Assembly: GCA_944989445.1 (NCBI GenBank)
Contig: CALYLW010000493.1
Coordinates: forward strand, 11,761 to 75,760
Source of the DNA: Ampullaceana balthica
Taxonomy: Eukaryota > Mollusca > Gastropoda > Lymnaeidae
Length of the DNA stretch: 64,000 nt
Reading direction: 5' to 3'
The position numbers and the translations under genes are program-made. A model generated the notes under the pieces. That model saw only the letters and a list, made by a program, of their open reading frames with translations. It made no database searches and was not told where the DNA came from. Of this stretch, positions 46,701-58,700 are shown one piece after another; the first letter of the stretch is position 1, and each line of letters starts with the position of its first letter.

Positions 46701-49700
46701 CTGAAATGTAATGATACTTTGATTTAATTGTTGATATGTTTTAATGTTGTGCTGAGTGTTATAATAATTTATGATGAATGTCTGATTACCAGGGTTTTAA
46801 TGATGCAAGGTCCACACCTATCCACCCGCCAACATTGCCAGCTGAAGCTCAAACATTGGCAGAAATTGAGCATGGGTTTCTGGCCAGAGAGCACCACAAA
46901 CCCCGTGTTTTAACATCAGAGGAACTGGAACGTCAGCTGAGAGGGGATCCCCCTCTTCCCCTGCAGGAGTCCAAATCCTTCTCAATACCTACACAGATCC
47001 CTCCCCCAGGCACTGCCGTAGCATTCAGAAAACAGGTAATTAGGTTGATTTTAGTGATGTCTAATTTGATATATACATTTTTTTTCTTCAAGGGGGAACA
47101 GTTATAAGATACAAAATATTTTAATCCCCCACAAAAAAATGAAGACAAGCATTTAAAATGATAAGATGAACAAAGCTTTGTCAGTTTAATATTGTCAAGT
47201 GCCATGTGTGAGTGAGTATCTTGTTGGAATTGATTGATCCATTAGTCAAGTTGGGCAGATATTACACCACCAAAATATACTTGTTGTGGTATTAAAATTA
47301 TCTGTTTAGATAGCTGTGTGTTTCACCTAAGTTATATTTACTGGAATAAATCTGGAATGTTCAAAAGTTAACTGACAGAATTTGTATTTAGGCCTCCATA
47401 AATATTTTTCCACTTGCAAGGTTTCCCAAGGCCCAACTATTATGAATCAGTTTGGAGGTAAATTGGCCAATGGAGGTAGTTCACCAATTAATATAATCAG
47501 ACCTCCAACCAGTAATCTTAGGGGCTTTCATGGTGAGTATTTTCTTTTGAAAATAACAAATGTTTGGTAAACAAAAAATTCTTACCTGCTTTTTTTCTTT
47601 TAAATTATTTTTTTTTAAATTATAACCATTGAATTATAAACATGAAATTTATCCATCCATTTCAAATTTATAATTGTGTTTCCTAACTATAAAAAAATGT
47701 ATCATTATAAAGCAATTCATTTCAGAGTACAGTCGAAACCGGTTAAGTCGACGGCGTTGGGGTATGAAAAATGGCGTCGACATAACCGATGATCGAGTTA
47801 AAATAAAAACCAATGTGGTGGCAAAATATTAACATGTGCTTGAAATTTCTTTATGTACGCGATTAATTAGTTAGCGTTAATTAGTGATGGGACGATTAAT
47901 CGGAATCGTATCGGAACCCTAATATTTCTTCACTCTTTCCTAAGGTTGTAATGACCGTTCGTTTTTAACCCTAGAACTGTCCTAACGGCCGATGGTCGGC
48001 CGTTATCCCCCGTTCTGTGGTGTCCCGGTCGATATAAACGGCCGTTAGTAAAATCGTCATTAAAAATGCGAATTATTTTATTTACGTTTATTAAGGGGAG
48101 ATCACTGTTAATAAATGAATTTCCTTCCTGTTTCCTTATGTTGTTTTTTTTACAACGTGTGCTTATCGAGTGTTATTTTGTGAGTAAAGCCGAGTGAAAA
48201 TTTTCTGAATTTTTTCTGGACTGCCAAAATGTCTGGCGCTGGAGAGGGTCCATCTGGATCGGGAAATTAACATTGAATATCTTCATTTAATTTATTTTAA
48301 TTGGAGACCATTTAAAATAATAATTTCATGGACTTTCCACAACTAAGTGATGATAGTTAGTGCTAGTAGCGGTGAGGACGACATAGAGTCAAACATTGAC
48401 AAAATTAGCATTGCACCTCCCTGTCATAGTGATGTGATTTTACTGACAAATTTGTTTGGGAGTGCATTGATATAGAGCAGAACAGACTCAGAATAGATCC
48501 TAATTTTACTGTCAGAATATAAATTTTGAAATGTGTTCAGAGTAATCAGAATCAGAGCCTATTAATTTTAAAATTTAATTTCTGATGATGAACTATTAAC
48601 AGTCTCAAAGTTGAATGTCGGTGAAAGTGAAAGCAAATTCTGACACAAAGGTTCAACAACCTGGGATTCAATGTGTCTTGCTATACACAGATACCTCTGT
48701 GCATCAGCTGTTATTATTGAAAGCAAGAAGGACTGCTTTGTTTGTAGTGACAGAAGAAAAGACAAAAAAACTTAATAGGGCAGAGGACAGAAATGACACT
48801 TGTGTCCTGGTTGCAAAGTTGGGTGCCACGAGCTTTGCGAGCCTCACTTCATTCATCAGACCGACCAGGGTCTTAGTCGGAAAAGAAAAATAATCAAAGA
48901 CATTCATGTTTGTGGTCTTTGTTTTCACAAATATTGTAATAAAACATTGTTTGAATTAATAGAATAGGAATTTGTTAAGTCAGTTAAATGATCAAAGTGA
49001 TATAATGTCCCTTTTCTTTTTTTTTGGAGTGACCGAAATTTGAAGGTTATGAAAGAAAAAAATTCACCAAAATTACATTTGTCAAACAAATGACATATAC
49101 CTATACATTTTCTGAAAGAGTATTGCTTCTAGTATCTGAAAATCTTGGTTTTATGACAGTTAGAACAAGTTATAGAGTGTGAGGGTGGTTTGAATGCAGA
49201 AGATGAGTAGTAAAATTTTACTCACTCTGTCAAGGTCAATGTCAACATACATAATATAAAAACAAATTATTTATATACCATAAGAAACCTCATCCAGTGT
49301 ACTTTCAGAAAATGTATACAAGTTAGGGTCTCAGAGTTCATTTAGTATGGGATTTTGTCATTTTTAATAAGCCTATGAAAAAAGCTAAAATGGCAGGACG
49401 CTACAGAAAAATTGACTGGACAGTTCTAGGGTTAAGGACCGTTTAAAATTTAAATATAACCATGGTTCCCACTCAGGAAAACGGGAAAAAGTCGGGAATT
49501 CTGAAAAAAAATTATCGGCCTTGAAAGTCGGGAAATGATATGACTAATCGGGAGTTTTTTTATATATATTTTATTATTTTTATATATATAATTATGCCGA
49601 AGTAAAGGACTTTGATAACGTCTCTATGGTATGTTTCGATTCCATTTAATAAAAGAAAAGTTACCAGTTTATAATTGTCTGCGCATGCGTTAAAAGGTCA

Positions 49701-52700
49701 AATTTTTCGCCTCGCCTCGTCACAGCTGCTCGCGTTTGCCGTCGTATCAGCAAGTTTATAATACAAATAAACAAATCAATATGGTAATTTTAAGTTTAAT
49801 GCTTTTGACGTGCAGGATATCTGTTACTATCAGAACGCTCTCGAATTTCCTCAGTCAATCAAACTTGTAATATAAATAAAAATATTGCGGCCTTGACCGT
49901 TGATCACAGCACGCTGTGGGCTGTGTGTTGACCTCGGCGGGCAACTAAGACTAAGTCTAAGCGAATTTTTTTAAAAATCATTCCTTATCAGAAATGATTT
50001 GATTTCATCGTCACGTGCGTGTTAGTCACAGTCACGTATCTTACTGGTAACAAAGCAACAACAAACTTTTAAAAGAATAATAATTTTTTTATTTGATTAA
50101 ATAAAAACCACCGTCGATTCTCGATACAAACCTTTATTTTCATTTCTAAAGATATTCGTTTATCTTAAAAAATAAAATGATTAATACATCAGAAAATGAA
50201 TTAAGTTTAATAATAATTTAACATGCACTGCGAAATGACGATTAACGACCTCTAACGCGATTGTCCAGTACCTCGGGTGAATACATACTCCATGGATACA
50301 CTTCGAAATAATAATTCACACACTCAAAACATCCGGTAATTTTTATTGAATCTCGTAGAATCACACAATAGCCGGAAGTCGAAGAAAGCGAGATGTCAAC
50401 AATGTTTTGAACTAAAAATGCCAGAGTGCATTGCTAGGCCAACCCACGAGGATAGAACATTAAGTTGCAAATTTGGCCCGCTTTTGTGCTTGAGGTATTA
50501 GGTTTCGGCGACTTAGAAAAATCGAATTAGCCGATGAAAAAATGCTAAGACAAAGAGAGAATTTGGCGGTTCCAATAAAAAACGTCGAGTTAGTGGGGTG
50601 GTCGAGCTGACCGAGCTCGAGGTAAGTGGGTTCGACTGTACTTGAAAACAGCAGTTAGATTTTCACTTTAACATCCATGTTAAAATAATGTACAATAACG
50701 TCTGTTTGGGACATCTATGAGATCAGCCTCCTTTAAAAAAATCAACGATGCAATCTTTTGCGGTAACCAGTCAAAACGACAAGTGAGAACACAACAAAGT
50801 GACAAAACGACAAGTAACAAAACGACATGGTGACAAAAATAGGTCAAAATGGGACAACGAAGAAAACAAGGCCCATGATTTTTACTGAAGAGTGTTTTTA
50901 GTTTTGGTCGCTGAGCAATTGAGTCTGACACTCTTAGCCTATGTTCAAAGTGACATAGTCACGGGGACTTCATTAAGAGGTTCTACAGTTATCTATGTTG
51001 TTTCTATGAGACCTTGTCGTTTTGTCATGGAACCATCTTTTGCACCATCTGTCCTCACATTTGTGACAACCTATTATGTTTAATAATAATGGATCATAAA
51101 ATTTATTTTATTTTCAGAGTCGCCAAATGTAATGGGTCGCTCGTTGTCTCCTTCACCATCATCTTCACAGTTTGTACCAGGCATACCCCCTCCAGGACTC
51201 TTAACATCGCCTCCCAATTTGATAAGCTCATATAACCCTGCAATTTTAATGGGTGAGTGTATATTCTTAAATATGATTTGAAAAGGAATCAGTTTGATTC
51301 TTCAACAGTGAACTTAACAAAGTATAGAATTGATTTTACTTATGAGATTTAGCTTTTTGTCTTGGAGAAACCAAGGTATCGCTATTATTATCCCTTTGAT
51401 TTTTTCCCTCATTTTGACTGAATTATTTATTCTGCATATTTGTCTTGCATTACTAAATTATGGTATGAAAGGGGAATGTTTGCTATTTACAGACAAAATA
51501 GTCTTATGTTCACATTTTACATTGACATATAAATTGTTAAAATTACCATATCTTTCTGAAAGCTCTTTATAATTCTTTTATTACACTTCAATTTTTCTAA
51601 ATTAATAAACTAAAAATTTCTGCTAATTAGAGTTAGAGAGAAAGAAGCTAATTTGTTTTCAGCATTCTAGTATTGACTCTTATAAACAAAAAATAATGAT
51701 AAAATCTGTTAAATAATGTGTAAAATAATTTACAGTTTTATAAAATTGACTTTATGGTTTTTTATTTTTTCATCTAAAGCAAAAATAATTTATGATACAA
51801 TTTTTACAGCTAACTGCCTGTTTAATAATACCATGGTAAGACCACCACCACCTGCTGGTCACCCACATCAAAATGTTGTTTCTCCCTTTGGAAGTCCTAC
51901 ACCTGGTGTGAATTTGCAAAGGTAAAATATATATGGCTTAATATACAATTATATTCAAGACCTAAATGACCTTATCTTCTATTCATTTGCATCTGGGAAT
52001 GTGATGCTAATGTGTTCATTTGCTTGTTTGACTTTAAAATTTTTAAATAAAGAGCAATTAATAAGATTGATTTTTCAATTAGTCACATCAATCAAAAAAA
52101 TATTTTAAAAACTAATATAAATTCAACATAAATCTAAATAGCATTTATTTTTCTATCTACATAAAAAAAGGAAGACAACGAAAAGGGCACAGATCCCTAA
52201 ATGAAATCATTGATGGAATCTTTTTTTTCTGTTGGGTTTTTAAATTGTACTTTCATCAAGTATCTTACCATTCCTCTGAAAAGTCCATCCCATTTGTAAA
52301 AGTTGATCTCTTAAATTTAAAATGGCTTGATAAATAGTAAAAAGCTGGGAATATATCCTAAATAAAATGAGCATTTCAGTAGAAGACAAATTTAAAAAAC
52401 TTTTAAGAAACAAATAACTTTGATGTTAAAAATTCAATACCATCATAAACTATGGTTTAATTACAACTAAAAGTCCAAGATGATTCAAAAATGATTTTTT
52501 TTAACAGGCAACAACAGCAATTTTACTATCACCAGCAGCATCGTGTTAATGCTTGGGATCGCATCCACACAGATAACAGATCAGGTGTTAGCTACCCTAA
52601 TCCCCATTATGGAGATTCGCGGGATCACTACAATATACAAAGAGGTCCCGGTCAGCATGGTCATTTTCAAAGGTAAATTAATTGACTACGTAGCAGGTTT

Positions 52701-55700
52701 AGAATTAAAATTCAAAGACATGTAATATTTCACAAGGTTTCATTAATCAGAAACTAATCACAGCTTTTGAAGAAAAGATTTCAGGACTAATTATGAATCA
52801 ATAAATACAAATTTTAGATAGTGTTAATGTCAATTTAGATCGTATCAACTAAGATCAAGCTATGTAAGTAAAGTTTTTTTTAAAATATAATAGTAAATAA
52901 TTGTATAGAATTTCTATGTTAAGCTCTTGTGCAGCCAATATGCGCTTTCCTTTAATATAATAAGTTATTATTTGTTGTTTTTTTATAGCAGGCACTCTCA
53001 GGATCAGAATTTATCAGATTATTATGACAAAGACTTGGAGGATGAGTATGCAGGTTTGATGACAAAGAAGGAAAAAGACTGGATTATCAAGATCCAACTT
53101 ATTCAACTCCAGACTGACAATCCATATTTAGATGACTATTATTACACTGTAAGGAACTTGAATTGGTTTTTTAAAGGAAAATTAACATACTGCTCCTGTC
53201 CAACGTGTCTAAAAATTATGGCAATTAGTATTTATGTTGTTTTTTTTACAATTCAATTTATTTACATATATATAGCAGGGAACTATTAAACGTGAAACAA
53301 GAAACAGGTTAATAATACTGACATCTAGGCATAGAAATTAAATGGAATTAATTGAAATTTTGTTTTTTATATCTCTTAAATTTTGTATAATTGCCAGTAG
53401 ATTTTAAAATTTTCTAGAAAATTACAGGTTTAAATTACTACTACCCACTATCAAGTTATGATGTAACTAGCGTATCACCCATCAAAAATTCAAAATAAAT
53501 ACACATCAGATTAAAAAATAACATAATACAGAACTTTCATTTATTTTTATTTGATTCATTTATTATCATATTGAACAATTTTATGCAGAACTTTCGAAAA
53601 GAGTTATATTTGGTGCAGTAATTTTTGGTGTGCACTATTGAACAAATCAGCATTACATCCAAGAAGCATTACATCCATTACGGGAATTAAGTATGTTAAT
53701 TATGACTCGCATTAGTCTGACCAATAATATAGTAAAACTTCAAAAGTGGTTCCATTTAAGTCGTTAAAAGGTCCTTGACCTAACTATAAAATTAGTTTTC
53801 TAGAACATTTTAGATCAGCCTGTATGAAGTGAATAATAAAACTGCTTTAAATTCACCAATATAGGGTATAGCCTTCCCTTTGGCTTAAGACAATTTAAAC
53901 AACTATCGACCTGTGTCTAATATTTCATTTTGTCGAAAGTCATTGAAAAACTAGTCTTAAAAAAAACTTTTTGCTTATCTAAATGACCACACTCTTCTAA
54001 GTCCCAATCAGTCGGCCTACAGACCTTCTCACAGCACAGAGACCACCCTGTTAAAGGTAACAAATGACCTCCTACTCGCACTGGACAGTGGGAAAATTTC
54101 TATATTGGTCCTCTTAGATCTTAGTGCAGCCTTTGACACTGTCGACCATCAAACACTGCTGAAAATCCTGCAAAATTATTTTGGAATTTCTGGCTCAGTT
54201 CTGGCTTGGTTTCAATCATACTTATCTAACAGATCACAGGTAGTATCAGTAGATGGCTGTATCTCTCACAAAGCTGACTTGCTTTATGGTGTGCCTCGGG
54301 GCTCTGTTTTGGGTCCGGTACTTTTTGTGCTGTATACAAGACCACTACTTCTACTGCTCGAAAAGCATTCAGTTAAAAGCCAATCATTTGCAGATGATAC
54401 TCAGCTATATACTCACACAGATCCCTCTAATTTGGACTCCGCTGTCCAATTGATGCAAGAGTGCATTGATGAGGTAAAGTCTTGGATGACGTTCAGCAAA
54501 CTCAAGCTGAATGATGACAAGACTGAAGCACTTCTATTTTGCAACAATAAATCACGCAGTAGTTTGTCTCTTCCGAAGTCAATTCAGGTAGCCAGTTTCG
54601 GATATTCTGTTCACAACATCGACTAGGAATCTTGGCTACATTATTTCTGACAACATGTCTATTAACAACTTTATCAATCACATCTGTCGCTCTGCCTACA
54701 CTGCCATTCGTCAGATCAGCTCAATCCGTCATTACTTAACAGTTAGTGCAACAAAAACTCTAGTCTGTGCTCTAGTACTAGCTCGTATGGATTACTGCAA
54801 TTCTCTTCTGTCTGGTGCGCCAAAACAATGCATTGAAAAACTACAGAAAGTTCAAAATTCAGCTGCCAGACTGGTGCTCAAGGCAAAAAAACATGACCAT
54901 GTTACTCCACTTCTTCACTCACTTCATTGGCTGCCTATACAAGCCCGTATTGATTACAAACTGGCCGTTCTCTGTCACAACTTCTTTTCGGACTCATGCC
55001 CATCGTATCTTACTGAACTTTTGTCGGTCTACTCACCCACTCGCCAGCTACGATCTTCTGCAGACACACGCGTTCTCTCTGTTCCTACGACACGCACCAA
55101 AACATTTGGTGAAAGGTCGTTCTCTTTTTGTGCAGCCAAACAATGGAATTCTATACCATTACACATACGTAGTATTCAAACAACCAAGTCCTTCAAGACT
55201 GCACTTAAGACACATCTTTTCAACATTTATTTTGAAAATTAATGAAACAACATTTCTTGTAAATGATTAACGTAGCTTATGTATAATGTACTGTAATTTT
55301 TGTGTTTGTTATGATATGAAAGTTAATGTATTATTTATAGGCATGTTATTTCTTTCATGTAAAGCGCTGTGAGCCCAGTTCCTTACTGGGATACAGCGCT
55401 ATATAAATAATCAATTTATTATTATTATTATTATAAGACCAGTTTTCACATTTAACCCCATTGTGTTGTCAAACCCTTTTCCCCTCCAAAGATCTGGGTT
55501 TTTCAGCCATTTGCAGATAATCAAAGGCTTGTGTGTTAATTTTTTTTCAAGATCTCTTTAAAAATAGTGAAATTACATCTTATAGCTCATTTAAGATGAT
55601 AAAAAAAGTAAGGATTTCAGCACACCTTTTCCCAAACATATTTTTTTAATGATAAACCCTTTTATTATTTTTTTTTATGGTAAAACAAAATGATGTTAAA

Positions 55701-58700
55701 ATCTATGAGGAAAATAGACATACAATTAAATTTAACAGAAAATGAATATGGGGCCTCCAGTCCTGAAGTGGATGTTATGGGCTCAATTCCCTTTTTATTT
55801 AATATGGGCAATCAATTATTTGCTAAGTTTGATCTAGATCAGGGGTGGGCAAACTACGGCCCTGGAGCCCCATGTGACCAAATCTGTAGTTTTGTGTGCC
55901 CCGTGGAAGCCTCCAGAAATATCCAAATATCAAAAATTAATGTTAAACGTGGATGTTTGTACTTGAAATTAGGCTAAATTTTATTTAGGTGTGATGACAT
56001 CTCATTTCTTACTAATTCTGCCCTTACACAGGAAAGTTTGCCACTGGTCTAATTCGACCAATCCATCCATCCAATTGTCAATGTTTAAAATTAAATATTT
56101 ACATATCTACTACATGGGCCCCTGGCCCCAAATGATATATTATCTATCTTTAGTTCAAAACCCCTCTGGATTTCATTTTGGATCATTATATATATACTAG
56201 CGTATCACCCGTCAAAAATGATGGAAGTTTTCAGCTGAAATCTATTTATTTTATAAAATATTCACTTTTGTTAGGGCGCCTACGGTGCCGACCTTTTCAA
56301 AAGCCCAACTAACTTGTCCTTGGTTTGATACATACGAAATATTATACTTTCTGAAATGTACACAAAAGTATTTTATAATAGGGGTTGTAGGATGTTTTTT
56401 GACCATCATCAAATCCTCTTTTTACATTGATCCCTTTTCCAAAATTAAAATACATGTATGAGCGAAAACAATGACGTCATATAATATTTTTTTACAGCGC
56501 ATCTTTAATTTGCACACCTTTTGATGCATTGGTGCAGTAATTTGGTTTTCCCTGCTTTCTAAAATTAGTAGCGTCACCGACAGACATTGCAAATTATATT
56601 GTTTAATATCAGAGACAAGGGGTGGGGGGGGGATTATAAATGTATATTTTGTTTAATTTGATATACTTTCTGAGAAACAAAAATCATCTTAATATTTTAC
56701 AAATTATATTAAGTTGGATAACCTTGCTAAAGGGTATTTTTGTTAGAATTAATTTTTTTACATTAATGAACTAGATGAGGTTACTCAAATATTGAATTAT
56801 CTGAATTCTCTTCCAAAATAAGAAAAAAAATTCCAAGTATTTGAAAACTAAACAAATGTTCTGAAGTACAAGTGGTCATAATTCTCAGTAACAGTGATAT
56901 TGATATTACTTTTAAGAATGGTTATGCATGAACTGAAATCACAAACTAAATGTTGATCCAAGTAAATATTTTAAATAATCTTATTCTTATTTTTGTTGTG
57001 CTTCATCCTATCTATGGGTCGTTTTATTGTTATAATATTGTATTCATTTCTTTGCATTAGTACTACACAATGAAGAAGAAAGCTGCAGACCGTGACAGAC
57101 AAGGGGAAAAACAATTAAATGAACTTGAATTATTGATACCAAACACAGTGAAAATAGAACCACGAACTTACACACCAGGTTTGTAAAATATAGATGGCAT
57201 CTAAATAATGCATGTGAAAGAGATTTCAGATATAGTGCATAGGCAATGTGACAATAACGCAATGAGAATTTCTGTAAACTCTTCCAGCATTACTAGCTAA
57301 ATCATCAATGAATTTTATTTTACTTGAAAATCTTAAAATGAAATAAACATGGCTTTTGTATTACACAATTTATCATAGTTAGAGCTACAATATTCCTAAC
57401 TTTGCATGCTTCTTTCCACTGAGGCGATTTAGATTTTTTTTTATAAATTCATATATTTATTTGCATATATATACACACACACACACATACTACAGGAAAG
57501 ATACTTTCATCCAAATTTTCCCAAATATTTATGTAATCCACATATTTTTAAAAAGGCTCTCCTAACATTTTTTTAATTAATGTTATTCACAATATGTATT
57601 GAGAGTTGCTACATGAAATATTTGGAATACAATATGTAACTTTTTTTTTCCTGTGGACCACCTTAAAGTAGTCACATGTCAATTTATTGTTTTTACCCTT
57701 TTTTGTGTGTCTTGCTTTGAAAGTTTTACTTCAATATTTGTATGTTAACAGCCCAATTTGAAGGCTCACTGGGTCGTTTGACAGCAGCCAGTGTGCACAA
57801 CCCCAGACAAATTATTGATGTCTGCCGAAATGTTTCCCCAACAAATGAAGATGCCACACAAAAAAATGTTAGTAAAGAACTTAGAAAATACAGACAGCTG
57901 CTCATGGACATTGAAAAGGTACCAATGCAATTTATTGATAATTTTACTTGATATAATTCCTTTGCCCAACCCCCTCTCTGAAGAGAAGAGGGTTGTCGCT
58001 AAAAGAACTTCCCGGGGAGTCTTAAACTCAGGTCTCTGTCGCCATTCCATATGTAATGTGTTTAGTATAACGTCTGGGTATTATTTACTAAGAATTTCTT
58101 TTGTTGGCCTAGTGCTTGGCATTCAGTAAAATTCTTGCACAACTGGCCCCAGTTAACACAATGTATGTGGCAGGAATTTTAATATATATTTTAGAGGACA
58201 TAATTGTTAACTAAATTTATTTCTGTTCAAATAGGGTTTTAATGTGATTCTTGATGTAGATGACATAGAAAAGAAAGTCCTAGCCCTTCCAAGTGAAAAT
58301 AGGTAACAAAGAGATTCATGGACTAGCAATTAATTAGTCCTTACAGTTTTTAAAAAATATTTAAGAAATAACAATTTTGCTCTATTTTTTTTTAATTACA
58401 TATTTTTTAAACAAAATAAGTCATTGTAAAGTTATTTTTCACAGGATGCCTTTATTTGAAGAGAGATTGGAGAAAATTCAAATTGTATATGACTATTTTA
58501 TGCAAGATGATAGCTTAAAAAACTTTGTGCCCACACTTGGTGTCCGTAAAGGTCGCAAACTTTTAGCTCGACTGATGGCTCTTATTGACAAGGTAAGTTA
58601 ACCTGGTTTAAATATTAACGATTGCTCGTTATTGAAACATCTCAGGGGCATATTGTTTTTTTACATTATTTTAAACCTTTTTTTAAAAAAAGGAGTTTAA

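Noticed and set aside
48615..48893. 92-codon protein inside the piggyBac insert
   Set aside because: The recognisable cysteine-rich transposase remnant lies in other, interrupted frames. This frame has no similarity I recognise.
54105..55242. Reverse-transcriptase frames as an alternative PATL1 exon
   Set aside because: They belong to an L2 LINE with its own 3' hairpin and tail. PATL1 exons 12 and 13 join in phase around it.
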